Both the position numbers and the translations under genes were made by a program. A DNA stretch of 64,000 bases from Sporopachydermia quercuum (lineage: Eukaryota; Ascomycota; Sporopachydermiomycetes; Sporopachydermiales; Sporopachydermiaceae): assembly GCA_001599295.1 (NCBI GenBank), contig BCGN01000007.1:198433-262432 (forward strand), read 5' to 3'. The number at the start of each line of letters is the position of its first letter. Position 1 is the stretch's first letter. Shown here piece by piece: positions 21,957 to 34,173 of the stretch. Under the pieces are notes generated by a model. That model worked only from the letters and a program-made list of their open reading frames with translations, had not been told where the DNA came from and did not search any database.

Positions 21957-24900
21957 CTACTGAGAGGATTCCTTTTCNAATGCTAACGCAGGGCGTTTCT
22001 TTTGATTTCCTTCCGAATCCTTGTCTTCGCCTGTTCTTCTTCTCTTATACACGTATTTTCCCATATAATCTTTGACAAAAGCTTTGATTTTTTCTTTCTT
22101 TTTATCAGCAAGAGAAGTAGGAACAGGTTTCTTTTCCTCATTGAATCTTTTCATTTCCTTCTCTACTAAAATATGGACAATCTGTTGATCACCAGTTAGT
22201 AGTAGGAACGCTAAAAAATACATATCAATAGCAGTTTCATATACACTGAGTATAAAAATCACATTATTGTAAAAACTTACATCTCGGGAACAGCTCTTAA
22301 CAGATTCATGACCAATATCTTTTTCATATCTTGCAACAATATTAGGAACATATTTTGCCATCTATAATAACCTTATTGTTAGTAGTCAAGCTTAATAAAA
22401 GAATAAGAAAAAGCAGCCATCTGAGTTTGTTGATAACAACCAAATAGCCTAATCAGCTGTAATTCGAAGCACCAGTAAATAAATCAAACATACCACTTTA
22501 GTCATTATCTTCTTACTATCTTCAACTGACTTTTCCTTATCATTGGTATGATTAATACTGCTTCTACCGCTACCACTAGTACTTTTGCCCTTTTCTTTCT
22601 CATCCTCGGCATCTCTTCTGCTTCCGCTCTTTTCTTTCTCCTTCTCCCTCTCCTTATCCTTATAGTTGCCATTATCGTTATCCCTATCACTATCACCATC
22701 TCCTTCGCCCATACTTTCTCTAAGTCTTTTTTGCTCCTTTCTCAACTTCAACAAACGGTATTTTTCTTCTTTAGCTTTGGCACGTTCTTCCTCCTCCAGC
22801 TTCTGTTTCTGAAGCAATTCCTTCTCTTCTAACAGCTTTTTCTCCGCCCTTCTCTTAGACTCCTCTAAAGCTTTTTGAACTTTCTCCTGTCTAGTTAAAA
22901 CAGCATTAACAGTTCTCCCAGGAGTGTGTTCTCTGCTTTCAGCAGGTCTATTCCACTGGGTGATATTCTTTTCTCTATTGAAATAATAGGTAGCACCATT
23001 ATCGTCTTTTGATTCACTCCAACCAGGAGGCAAGGGTTCAAGTCCTGATGATGATGATGGAGCGTTCCCATTATGAAATCTTTTTCTATTTCTATCAATG
23101 CGACTTCGCCTTTTCTCTTCTTGATATTTCCTTTGATACTCTCGTTCTCTATCTCTTCGTCTAGCATCTTCTTGCCCTCTAGCATGCTTACCGCTATCTC
23201 CACAACCGTGAACATAAGCCTTGGGACCAGTAGGAGCGTTCTTAGTAATCAGTTCTGTATTGATACTAGGTTCTTCAGGTAGATCTTCAACAGTTTTATC
23301 TTCTAATTGCAAAGCTTTAATAAGCATTTGATCCCTGAGATTCAAAATTTCTAGTATACGATTCTTCAGTGTAACAGTGAGTTTCCCAGTTGATTTCCGA
23401 ACAATATATCCACCTTCCGATCTCAGCTGTACAAACAAATCTGAATCTTCAACATAAACACCTTTCCGGTAGTTCGAGAAATTTTTATTCACTGGAGGAA
23501 ACCTAGNAAACTTCTTATAAACGTTTTCCACAGTTAACTTATCAGTACTAGAAGGAACACCGCTATCATTATCATTACAGTTGACAGTTCCCGCGCCATT
23601 CTGTTTACGGGTGTTTAAATCTTTACCAGAAGTTCCATCAGAGCTTTTCACGTCTTTCCGTTTGGGAATTCTGTAAGCCAAACGCAATTTACTCCATTTT
23701 TCCAGTAATTCGGCGGCCAGATCCTTGATTTCTTCATTTTCAGTCCTTTCCTTAAGCTCTTCAACAGTTTTATCTATTTTCGATGAGACAATCTTGTTCC
23801 TAGTTAATTTTGGCCAAGTGTCCATGACATGTAGTATAAGCATGATAATATCGTCATCGGATCGCTTATCGTCTTTTAACAATAGCGAAAACACAGAATA
23901 GCCATGTAGCCGTGCTAATCTAGTAGCTATCTGTTCATCAGAAGTAATTCTAATTCGCTGCAGTATCTTCCGAATAAGCCATTTATCCTTTATCTTGATC
24001 AAACCAGCCATTACTTTGTTAGCACTCTTCATTGTGATAGGTTTGATAGGTAAATCCTCAACAAAATCTTCATCGTCATTAGCATTTGCTGCATTTCTAG
24101 CTTTCTTCCTATTCCTTCGTTTGATCTCAGCAGCGACATAGCTATCTTCATCTTCAACAGTTAAATCCAATGCCAATGCTAATGATTCACTTATCTTATT
24201 CACAGCCTCGGTCTGAGTTTTCCCACCAATAAACCCAACACAGTTTGGCTCTCCGCAATAACATTTCTGAGCCTCGGCACCATAACGATCAACGTTATAG
24301 TCAAATGTTAGCTCTTCACCTTTAACTATCTGTCGTTTGGTGAAAATTCCCATTCTGAACTTATCATCAACGATCCATTTATCAACATAGCAGTTAGGAT
24401 TACAAGAATGATTACAGAATCTGGCTAAACCACCTTTTTCAGTAGCATCAATAAACTCATCTTTTTGAAGCATCATGAAATAGAAATGCTTGATACCTCT
24501 AGCATCATAATCAACCATTCTTTTCTTGAATTTGATTGGATCAATCACTTCACCAATGTATTCATATACAAACGTTCCTGAAGGCAAATCCTCGTTACAA
24601 CGTACACCAAAACCTTTGTTCACTGTTTTAATAACTGATACGTTAGCATATTCTTTCCTTTGGAACCGTTGATTTCTACAACCAGTACCACAGTTGCATG
24701 ACCCATCTATACATTCAATAGATGTAAATCTATTAACGCAATCGCTCGTCTCTCCACACGCATGATTTATTCCGTCTTCCACATAAGGTCTGCAGTCACA
24801 AGTCATGATTTCGTCCTGTCCAGAGTCTCCAAGGTATTTATTAGTGTATATACTGTTGGGGATCTCTTCAAACGTTTTCACTGCTTCATCAGTAACGTCT

Positions 24901-25256
24901 TCATAATCAACGAAAAGTTGGCGTGAAACTTTTGGTTTGCCGAAGTCTTTATTGCTTGCAATGTTATTAGTACTATTGTTATCGCTGTCAACTATTGGCT
25001 CTGTTGAAGGAGTTCCAGGACTTGTCGCATTATCAATGCTTGATTCTAGCTGTGATTCGTTATGGGTGTCTGATTTAACATCATCAGTAGCTATATCTCC
25101 TTCCTGATCTTCTTCCACGTCAAAATTATTATAATCCGCATTTTCATCATACTCTTCAATCTCTTTCATGCTTGGTTTCTCTCGTAATTCACTAAAAGAG
25201 GTACCATTACTGGTGGTACCACTGTCTATTTTTTCATCAGCTTCACGGCTATTCAT
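21957..25256 (-). CDS. SET2: Histone H3 lysine-36 methyltransferase Set2, three exons
   Basis: Exons (minus): 25256-22494, 22361-22281 and 22181-21957; all joins in phase 0, total 1,022 residues (S. cerevisiae 733). Introns have GTATGT and GTAAGT donors and TACTAAC branches. AWS domain at about 150-202 with the cysteine pattern CDCRPY...CGETSDC; SET domain 203-321 with ARFCNHSCNPNCY (282-288) and FDYN (318-321); post-SET CYCGEPNCVGF (332-342). A WW domain (LPPGWSESKDDNGATYYF...NITQW) sits near 740-772, then a Lys/Glu-rich linker. The SRI domain that binds the RNA polymerase II CTD is built from exons 2 and 3 (KYVPNIVARYEKDIGHESVK, then IVHILVEKEMKRF). Intron-1 retention would end the protein after VCLIYLLVLRITAD, without SRI. 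N at 21978 and 23507. Confidence 0.95.
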
Positions 25257-26779
25257 TTCTTCTTCAGTTTAATACATTCATTCACCTATAAATATCTTTA
25301 ATTTGCCGTTTGCTTCCATAATATTTCCCGCAGTAATTTCCTCCGGGCGTAGTATTCAATAACTACCAATAACCACTATTATGTACTGGGATAGCAAGTA
25401 TGTAGATAAGTCAACAAATTTACTCTGCAGGTAGAACACCTATAACACTTGATCACACCAGTAACTAGTAAGTAGAATCTTGGCAAAATACTTGTTTGTC
25501 TGTTTTAATGATGGCTTATACAATAAATAAATAAATACCATCAAATGTTGATATGCTATACAAACATAACACTTTAACCAACCAGTCAGTGAGTCAACTG
25601 TGTGTTTCCATCACTTGAATATGTAACGCGAAGGATTCCCACTTTCAAGCAATAGTATAATCACCAACAATCAACAACAAAGTCTAGAATTAGTATGAAT
25701 GTTACTGTGATATTGTTTGGTTATTCATTCGTATGTTTACAAGCTATTTTTCGTTTGGTTAACACTTTATTATTTCTGTATGAACGTAGGATATCTGCAC
25801 CTTTTATTTTGTCAAATGTTTCAATACAAATTGTTTGTCAATTTGCTTTCTAAGTTTTTCGTCACATAGAATTTGAATGATGTCTTATATCAGGAGTTGA
25901 GAAGAAAAATAACATTACAGAGGTACAGGAAAGTGCAGAATAATGCCGGAACGTGCAGGACAGTGCAGAGGAACAGTCACTAAGCATGGACAACTTACTG
26001 GCAGTAATAGATTGCGATTGGCCGGAGATTGCCAGGAGTGCTGCTAGTGTTTTAAGAATCTATTAGCTTTAAAAAGCCTTTGTAAATAATTTGTAGTTTC
26101 TAGTGTTGATTGACAATTAATTGTATGTCAAAGAGATCTGAACAACTCACTTGAACCTTATATAAAGTAACCCATGGTCTTAATATAACGTTCAATAATC
26201 AAATNCTATCGAGGCATCTATTAGCTAGCAAATATTCACTTAGCTTGTAGACCTATTATCTGTATACTTAAAGATATATTCAATAAGCTTGCTTCGTTCA
26301 CTCATTCGCTAACGATCCTCCAATCTAATTTCTCAATATACTCTCAACATGTACTAATCACGCATAATACACATACTGTGCATACTCTGCACTCTTCTTC
26401 GGTAACATTACAACACATGTATACTTATTCGGAACAATCCCGAAGGGCAACGGGTAAACATCCAAGCATATCGCAATTCCAACTCTTCGCTAACTTCCGA
26501 ATTCTACAACCTGTGAATTTCTTCGATTAATTAGTTACTGGATCCATTTGCTAAATCTGAAACTATAAAATTTGCTAGTAGTAAGTATAAATATACTTGT
26601 TCAGTTGAGGCATTGATTAGCAAACGATATGTAGATAGAGATAAGATAAAGTGCAATTATTCACACCGAACTTCTCTATCATCAACTGTAATAATAATAA
26701 AATAAACCATCAACTTTTCTCGTTCTTAATATGAATTCTTCAGGACCTCTTATAATAATGTACAACACTTTGCATTAAG
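25257..26779. other. Intergenic, 1.5 kb, no gene seen
   Basis: The 5' region of SET2 and 3' flank of the LST4-like gene. Four GTGCAG words cluster at about 25931-25967, an unusual local repeat. No RNA gene or coding frame could be supported. Confidence 0.55.
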
Positions 26780-29700
26780 TCAACTACCCATTCCAGCCAT
26801 CTCAATCAAGCTATCAATGGTCTTACTACACATTTCATCATCGTGTGTTGATGCCAAATCCTGTAAACCAGTATTCACTACATCAATCACATCTTTTCCA
26901 TCATAAATACGATGGATCATAGGCTTCGAAGATGCATATAGTTTCCGAGATAATAATAAGGTTACCCGTGGATCAGTAAGAGATCTTACGAGTACCAGTT
27001 CTTTGATCTCCCGAATCCTCAATGATACAAATATTGTTCTAGAAACAACAGAGAAACCTTCAACGTCTAAATCGATATCAGAATGAGTCCAATGCGATAA
27101 TTCCTTACGATGGATCTTACTCATTTCTCTTTCGCCTTCATTTCCATTGACTGTCCTCAATCCTCTAATTTCTGCTTCTAATTCATCCACTGGGTCTTTC
27201 TCTACTATATATTTCTCGTCGAATTTCATGGCATCAACAACTCGGTCTTCAAGATTAGCAATACCTAAAGGGCAAGCTTGTAACGACATTTCTGGAAGGA
27301 AATCTGAAACGTATCCGCATAATGGAGGCAAAGTGACTGACTTGCTAGTATTCTTAGTATTTGCGGTAGAATTGAAAAGAGGTTGATTGTTCTTTCCATC
27401 GACTAGTAAACAGACTTCATGTTCTTTAGCCGGGTTGTAAGCAAGTTTTATAGTGATAGGAAGCTCATCAGCAAAAATATTAGCAAACAAATCATTACTA
27501 AGAGAATGATAGTCTATCTTCTTGATCAAATCAGTACTAACTGGAATATCTGGTGCGCAAACCATGGAACTTCTTGGAGAATCAAACGGAACGCCTGACT
27601 TCGATATACCAAAGCCTATAGTAGAATTTGATGATGTTTCAAACATTTCATTGGGAAATACATCTGCTAATGAAGTTTTCCTGCCTGAGAGGTCAACTGA
27701 TGATGATGTACGGAATAATTGTGTAGAACTGCTGCTTCTACGTATAGACTCTTCAGTATCGGCGAAAGCACCTGCAGAAACTTCTTCTTTGAAGAAATCA
27801 TCTTCAGGACGCCAATAGCTGTGAAATGAACTTGTAAGATTCGCAACAGATGCTGAGGGTGATGATGTATCACTACCTTGACGCCTTTTAGTCGTTCTAT
27901 ACTTCAACTGATCTAATGCTGATTTATGCTTATTCCAAGAATAAGTTGAGAATAAATCTGATGATGATAAACTAGAAGATAGATGACCGAGGAAGCTTTG
28001 AGATGAATCTGAAAAGTTCTCTGTTATTGGTGTAGCCGCTTTCAAACTATTGGCATAGCTGTTGGTGATATACGTGGTATTCTTTCTTGGGATATCCCAG
28101 CCTTTAGACGACAGCCCACTGTGAGCCAGGGTAGGTGACTTTCCCGGTTTGATAAAACCAGAAGGATCAGAAATAGTTTTTGGAGGTGGAAGAGAGCTAC
28201 TATTGTTAGTTGTGCTTAGAAGTGAATCCCCAGTACTAGTATCAATATGAGTTGTAGCATTAGAGCTAGATATCTGATTACTTGATGCAACATTCTCAGC
28301 AGGATTCTCAGATTCAGTGATGGTATTATCACCTGTTGATTCTGATCTGAAAGAACCAGAAATGAAACATGAAAGAATGAAAATCAACCTTCTGGCAACA
28401 TACGGATTGCCAGTATGAATAACTACTCTAGTAACAGGTTTCACTTCACCATTGATCAACTGTCGTCTCCGTGTAGGTTTTTCTGTCAATGCTTCACGGC
28501 TACGCAGTATAATGTATGTTAATGAAGCCAGAAACCGAGTGGAAGAAGCAAAGGATCCTATTCCTCTTCCATCTTTGTTCTCAAGCCACATGGATATCTC
28601 ATCTGATAGTTTAGCCAGGTTTCTTTTCCCGCATAGAATCCTTGGGATACAAGAAATGCTTAAAATATCAAATCTCAGCTTGTCCGTTGTATTCTGAAGT
28701 CTGTCGTCAAACATAAGACTGCCTGGGATCACGTGAGTTCTGGAGGAGTCCCTTGGAGAACCTGTATTAGCTCTCCAGCCTCTTGGATTGAACCCAGGTG
28801 ATCCCGGAGCTGCGAATACAGCGCTGGAATTGAATCCTCCACTAGCTTGACCTTGGTGCTGACTTCGGTTTGAGTTTTCTTGCATAAGTTTCTGTAAGAT
28901 TGGTTTTACCTCTAGTTCTACTTTGGTCATAGCAGCTTCGAGTTCTTCCCAATTGTCATGCAACACTGTTTTAACGTCATTAGGTGATAACGATATCATT
29001 ATTCCAACGGCAAATTTATGTCCCGAAGATGTTTCAGGAAGAATATGACACGATTTGGGATTCCATAGCGCTTCATACGTTTTATGCGTACTATTGCTAT
29101 TATATAAACTAGGGGTAGAAGCTTTTGATGATTTCAGGTATTCATTGTTCCTAGAATCATCAATATGGTCATTGGATGATTTAGAGAACAAGTTTGAATA
29201 CAAACTGGTGAATTTGCTAGGACTTGTAGAATCACCATCAGAACGGTCATGGAACGTGTTATCAAGAGTGAATCCTGATTCAGGATATTTAGAAATATCA
29301 ACGGAAAACAGTCTTGTGATAAGAAAGTTCCTTCTTCTATTGGAATATCCAGACTGAATCCCGGAATTGGTGTTAGGTAGTTCATGAACTTTCACGATAC
29401 TCCCAGAAGAACTGCATGGGACTGTGCCAAACATATAATCCAGTAGCATTTGATGCTTGATGCTACCTGGGTAAGGTGGGATAACAAATGAGGTATTGCA
29501 GGAAGAAAAATAACTGCCATTAGGTCTTGCTAATAGTTTCCTCTGCTCTGGTATACTATTATGACGACCTGTTGATAAACCTNATGGCCCTAGACCAATG
29601 ACTAAGTCACTTGAATTGGAAGTGAAAGAGTTATTGGTAAAAGTGCTCTGATTGGACTTTCCTGAATAGTTTTCCGATGCGCTAGGTGCTTTAGCTATTT

Positions 29701-30178
29701 GGCGTGATCGAATGGCGTTGGAATCAAAAATAGGACATCGTGAGTTATCTGCAAAGGAATCTTGACATACAACAACCCGTATGTCAGTTAAAGGATCAAT
29801 TCTTGGTGTAGAAAGATATGGCGTGCCGTATAATAAACATCTGGTGTTAGTATCTTCAAATTGTGCTGCTGCAGAAACAGAACTGGCAGTAGGTGTTGTA
29901 GATAGAGTAAGACCATTTAAATCATCATTTGGATAAACTGAATGGGACTGATTTTGATTAGGCGTATGGCTATAGGTGTAGCTTTGATTATGGCCCGAGC
30001 CATAGCCACCTTGAGATTTAGGACTGTTAGGGGTTATCATAGATACTTCATATAATCGAGGAGATGATATAGAGTCCGGATAAGATTGTTTCCTGGATTC
30101 TGAATTGATATTGGAAGCGCAACCAGTAGATGTACGGCTTTTAGAGCTATGTGAACTTGAAAAAAGTCTTCCAAGCAT
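26780..30178 (-). CDS. LST4: LST4-like folliculin-interacting protein (FNIP family)
   Basis: 1,132 residues, longer than S. cerevisiae Lst4 (828). Start MLGRLFSSS resembles Lst4 MLGNLL. Conserved-looking blocks: LLYGTPYLSTPRIDPLTDIR near 114-135, FLITRLFSVD near 300, NPKSCHILPE and KFAVGIMISLSPND near 395-425, and the C-terminal CLLVDGKNNQPL and LPPLCGYVSDFLPEM region. The order fits the DENN-like N, middle and C domains of FNIP proteins, separated by long Ser/Asn-rich linkers. Lst4 pairs with Lst7 (folliculin) at the vacuole as a GAP for Gtr2 upstream of TORC1 and affects amino-acid permease sorting. Identity is from partial motif recall, not alignment. N at 29583 hides one residue. Confidence 0.7.
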   Translation of the reverse strand: MLGRLFSSSHSSKSRTSTGCASNINSESRKQSYPDSISSPRLYEVSMITPNSPKSQGGYGSGHNQSYTYSHTPNQNQSHSVYPNDDLNGLTLSTTPTASSVSAAAQFEDTNTRCLLYGTPYLSTPRIDPLTDIRVVVCQDSFADNSRCPIFDSNAIRSRQIAKAPSASENYSGKSNQSTFTNNSFTSNSSDLVIGLGPXGLSTGRHNSIPEQRKLLARPNGSYFSSCNTSFVIPPYPGSIKHQMLLDYMFGTVPCSSSGSIVKVHELPNTNSGIQSGYSNRRRNFLITRLFSVDISKYPESGFTLDNTFHDRSDGDSTSPSKFTSLYSNLFSKSSNDHIDDSRNNEYLKSSKASTPSLYNSNSTHKTYEALWNPKSCHILPETSSGHKFAVGIMISLSPNDVKTVLHDNWEELEAAMTKVELEVKPILQKLMQENSNRSQHQGQASGGFNSSAVFAAPGSPGFNPRGWRANTGSPRDSSRTHVIPGSLMFDDRLQNTTDKLRFDILSISCIPRILCGKRNLAKLSDEISMWLENKDGRGIGSFASSTRFLASLTYIILRSREALTEKPTRRRQLINGEVKPVTRVVIHTGNPYVARRLIFILSCFISGSFRSESTGDNTITESENPAENVASSNQISSSNATTHIDTSTGDSLLSTTNNSSSLPPPKTISDPSGFIKPGKSPTLAHSGLSSKGWDIPRKNTTYITNSYANSLKAATPITENFSDSSQSFLGHLSSSLSSSDLFSTYSWNKHKSALDQLKYRTTKRRQGSDTSSPSASVANLTSSFHSYWRPEDDFFKEEVSAGAFADTEESIRRSSSSTQLFRTSSSVDLSGRKTSLADVFPNEMFETSSNSTIGFGISKSGVPFDSPRSSMVCAPDIPVSTDLIKKIDYHSLSNDLFANIFADELPITIKLAYNPAKEHEVCLLVDGKNNQPLFNSTANTKNTSKSVTLPPLCGYVSDFLPEMSLQACPLGIANLEDRVVDAMKFDEKYIVEKDPVDELEAEIRGLRTVNGNEGEREMSKIHRKELSHWTHSDIDLDVEGFSVVSRTIFVSLRIREIKELVLVRSLTDPRVTLLLSRKLYASSKPMIHRIYDGKDVIDVVNTGLQDLASTHDDEMCSKTIDSLIEMAGMGS

Positions 30179-33177
30179 GATGCTATATGTGTCAGCGCTT
30201 CAGCTATCAGAGATCGAGACATGCAGATAATTAATACCTTCTGATCCTAAATCAAAAGCCATATGAAGGATTGGTAGCTGATACTATTCAATAGTAGATT
30301 CTTGAATTATTTGACTGGGAAGGAATAGGTGTACTTAACTAGCAATTGATCGAATCACCAATTAACAGAGCCGGTCTTCGCTTGTTGAACCTTCTGAAAG
30401 TAGCCCAATACTGTAACATTTACACAAGTACTGCACCATGACATGTAATGATTTGTTTAGAATCAATTAATAAGCAACTTTCCTTATAATACAATGCTGA
30501 CAAAANTAATGAACAGGACCACCTGTTGACACTTATTTTATCATTAGCAGACCACAACGCTAGATACCCTGCGTAAGAAATAGCAGCAAACTCTTCGCTA
30601 AAAACACACAACACTAACTCTTCTATCATTCAGCAAACCATCTCTAATTTGCTATGCTCTGTACAACTTCGTTTTCAAGTGAGTTTCCAGCTATTTTCTT
30701 TATTCTCTTCAATAAAATGCAACACAACACAACAAACGATCAACTGCTAAACTGACGATCAACTGAATCAATCCACTTATCGCTTTACCTGAGGTATGAT
30801 AAAGGTACTATCTAGCAGGTCGGAGCCTGAACCAATAGAGCTTCAACTACGCGTGAACGTTTCTTTGTTCTTGTGATAGTACATCAGCTTTCCATTCACC
30901 TGCCTAGTAATATTTATTCATTATTGATAAACCCAATTCTTGTCAATCTCTTATTTATCTATCAATAGAACCACACCTTCACCAGGAAGGGCGCTCTGTG
31001 AATAATGAATATGAATAAAATACTCTTGATTGCCTGCTTGGAGAGGGATTTCCTTGATTAGGAAGCTGTTCCGTTATTGAACTTAAGGTTTCGGTGTACG
31101 TAACGGCTTTGTGGTCGGATAGATTAACCTAATCAGAATCACCACAATGATGATGAGAATGAGAACGAGCAGAATAATTATCGGCCGGTTGGGATTATTA
31201 GAGCCGTTGATACAAATAAGAGCCATTAATATATACATCATAGTTTAGGCAATAAAATTCGGGAAATTTTGATAGAAGATGACAACTTCTTGAAAAACTA
31301 AAGCTGAAATCGAATACATTATATCATCATTCTTTTATATTCCATAGAGTACTAATTGACATTGCTTGAATAATGTTTGGTTCTAACAATAGAAGTATTT
31401 GGGGCAACTTTATTCCATTTATTATTTAGCGGTTAAAACTTTGCTTTGCATTACATTACAGAAAGGTGCAGATAATATTACGTACAAAGCTTTTCCTGAT
31501 ACAAATCATCCAATACAAAACTTCAGTTGTACGAATAAGTTTTCAANGGTACTATGTTGAAAATGAGGCTAAACTGATTCTCGGAATTCCTTTTAATAAG
31601 AATGATCAGACGAATCCCAATTGAAGATAAAGAAAAATGATCAACAGTTAGAATATTGTTGGAACTTATCTAGACTGATGGATTATATGTATTTTTGAAC
31701 TTACAAAGAGTTTGAGATAGGAGGCAGAAAAAGCGTAGGGAAAATGAAGAGGTTAATAAGGAGGTTTGAAGTAGCTTAGCTACCAAACAGAATAAACAAA
31801 ATGAACGAAAACAATAAAAGTAGATTGGACATCCATTTGAAAGTAATCGGGTAGAAAATAAAGCATTTCTAGATTGTAATTAACGTGCCTCCAAGAGCAA
31901 ATAATTCTTAACGTTATGCCGTGCAATCATTATTCTATGAGTATGTATCTTCATTATTTGCATATAGATGGAAAACTGTAGGTTCTTCTGATTTCAACAA
32001 TGGTCAGTCTGATATCGAGAACAATCTACTCTACATTAATTACTTGGCCCAGTTACCTTAGAGTTTCCTTGAATCACCTTGATTTCTCGTCTTTCTGATT
32101 AAAACTAATATATATCCCCCACAAAATAACATCATCATAAGGGTTGCTCTTGTCCAATCTGGCTTGAAGGATAAGATCCATTGGCTGTATTTGGAATCTC
32201 GTAGTTTTACTAATTTAGTGTTGTTCAACGGCTGAGAGTTATGCCACGAAAGTTTTGTCGGTTGACTTCAAATCAAACGAAATTCAGCCCAGACCTGGAT
32301 TATCCTGAGTCACTCCTACATTACTAAGTTCTTTAAATGATTAAACATTTCTAAGGGTCTGCATGGTTCAGTAAATGCTGAACAGTTAGTTATTGGTATT
32401 TNTGATACGTTTTCTCTTTTTAGACTAGCCTTGAATTATGTAAATCACAATTTGTTCATTCCTATATTTTTTCAAAGAGCCGTGCTGCACCAATAAAAAC
32501 TCCTCCAGTTTTTTGGAATATTCGCTTTAGAAAGTTTTAATCGTGCTAGCATGTTGATGGGCTGGGGCTCATTCATAACCCTCTTTACTTATGTACCTTT
32601 TTCATTTAAACGGATACTCCAGTTGTAGGTGAGGACGGTAAATCCCATGATTTGAGAGCTGCTCCATTGATATAGTATCTACTTTATCTGGGAATATCAG
32701 ACTTTATTGTCGTTCTGCCTTTGAATGTTTGTTGAAAATAGGCAGCCTTTGAATGGCTGATTGGAAGAGAAAGAATTTAGTTGCTCTATTCGAAATCGTG
32801 CATTTTAATGCATAGTAATACATGTTTGGTGCATGTTGCTGCATGTTAGTTAGAAGTTCAGAGAATAAGTAGAGAAATGTTTAATAATAATTAATAGTAG
32901 GCTTACAGATAAGAAAACGAACCAGAGCATTAAAATAGTAGAGAAAGAACCTTTCTGTTTTGAATTATTAATAAAAAAAATTTATACTTAGGAGGAACAA
33001 ACTCAGTTCAGAGCAGAAAGTTTTCCCTACAATACTAGCAACCATTGCAATGAATAATATAATATAGAGCTTCAATTTGCATCTACTCGACATCAATGAA
33101 TACCAATCATCTCACATAATTATACAGATATATTTACATTTATTATCTGAATCAACAAAGTCTGTAATGGCAAGCCT
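30179..33177. other. Long gene-poor region, 3.0 kb
   Basis: It contains the promoter of the LST4-like gene and the 3' flank of the 2OG oxygenase. One possible small membrane ORF (31083-31241, -) is listed separately. Otherwise stop-rich AT DNA with no supported RNA gene. Confidence 0.55.
31083..31241 (-). CDS. Possible 52-residue membrane microprotein
   Basis: The frame MMYILMALICINGSNNPNRP leads into an almost pure Ile/Leu/Val helix (about 21-42) and a basic tail (IRLIYPTTKPLRTPKP). Two adjacent ATGs start it and a TAA ends it at 31083. A hydrophobic start, Asn/Pro loop, single helix and basic end would suit a small plasma-membrane or ER protein. It does not match the PMP1/PMP2 sequence as I recall it. 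No branch or splice signals are needed. Confidence 0.35.
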   Translation of the reverse strand: MMYILMALICINGSNNPNRPIIILLVLILIIIVVILIRLIYPTTKPLRTPKP

Positions 33178-34173
33178 TCACTCTTTCCAACCATAAGTAG
33201 CTGCCAATTTTCTTGCTAGATACTCTTTAGCAGTCAAAGTTGTTTTCTCGCTATTGGCACCTCTTCCAGTAACAGATCTTGTAATATCTGATGGAACTGG
33301 AACTAAAGGTACATCATCCTCTGGTTGACAGAAAAACACAATACTGTATCTATCTTTACCAGATTCTTGAACCTCTTTAGGGAACTTTACTCTGTGAATA
33401 GTGGATTTTAGTATACCAGAAGTCCAGTAAGATAACATATCTCCAATATTCATAACAATCGGTGGGGCCATTCCCTGTTTGTCAGTGCCAACAAAAGGTA
33501 CAGGAGTCCATTTTCTAGTAATAGGTGAAAAGATTTCTAATCCTTCTTCACCCTCCTTTTGAAATAATAGAGTAATTGAACCATAATCAGTATGAGCACC
33601 AGCTCTGATCTGTTCCTCTGGATCAGCTTTCTTTTGACCTGGGTAATGTAATAATCGAAAAACCGAACCACTTGGTTCCTGTGGATTATGTCTAGCCGGT
33701 AGCCATTGAGCTCCACCTTCTGTTTCATCAACTTTGAGACCCATTGACAACAATGTCAACACTTTCAAGTACAACGCTTGGAATTTTCTAACAAGGCTTA
33801 TCACTTGCTCTTTTCTTTCGTCAAAATATGTTGGTAAAGGATGATCAGGTATACCGTTGAGCAAAAGACCAAAATTGAATGCTTCCTTAGGATCACCTTT
33901 TGAAGAGTATGATTGAGGATCCAATGCTTCATGGTTCATAGAGCAATAACCTGCATTGTTGCTTGAAATAGGATACCCGTTCTTCTGTTCAAAAGGTAAC
34001 TCGAAAAAATGTCGAGATAGTTCAAAGGCGTCTTTGACTTCCTCCTGGGTAAAGTCATGACCATCTAAGAATAAGAAGCCAGATGTTGATGCTCCTTCAA
34101 GCATTTGATCTGCCGTGGTTTGATCGACTGTGCTGATATCAACCACGGGAATAGGAATGTCGACCGTTGGCAT
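33178..34173 (-). CDS. 2-oxoglutarate/Fe(II) oxygenase, isopenicillin-N-synthase-like
   Basis: 331 residues with both halves of the family. The N-terminal DIOX_N region (IPVVDISTVDQ, residues 7-17) is followed by the double-stranded beta-helix core. Iron ligands: H194 and D196 in AGAHTDYGSIT, and H260 in STIHRV. R275 in DRYSIVFF is the 2-oxoglutarate-binding arginine (RxS). FRLLHYPG (172-179) is a further signature. Fungal members act on small molecules such as flavonoids, purines or thymine; the substrate here is not predictable. It diverges from MKT1 across a 2.3-kb spacer. It is only distantly related to the PhyH oxygenase at 5.6 kb. Confidence 0.9.
   Translation of the reverse strand: MPTVDIPIPVVDISTVDQTTADQMLEGASTSGFLFLDGHDFTQEEVKDAFELSRHFFELPFEQKNGYPISSNNAGYCSMNHEALDPQSYSSKGDPKEAFNFGLLLNGIPDHPLPTYFDERKEQVISLVRKFQALYLKVLTLLSMGLKVDETEGGAQWLPARHNPQEPSGSVFRLLHYPGQKKADPEEQIRAGAHTDYGSITLLFQKEGEEGLEIFSPITRKWTPVPFVGTDKQGMAPPIVMNIGDMLSYWTSGILKSTIHRVKFPKEVQESGKDRYSIVFFCQPEDDVPLVPVPSDITRSVTGRGANSEKTTLTAKEYLARKLAATYGWKE

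Noticed and set aside
22449-22493. The SET2 C-terminal tail VCLIYLLVLRITAD as the true end
   Set aside because: It begins at a consensus GTATGT donor, and the following exons encode the expected SRI domain.
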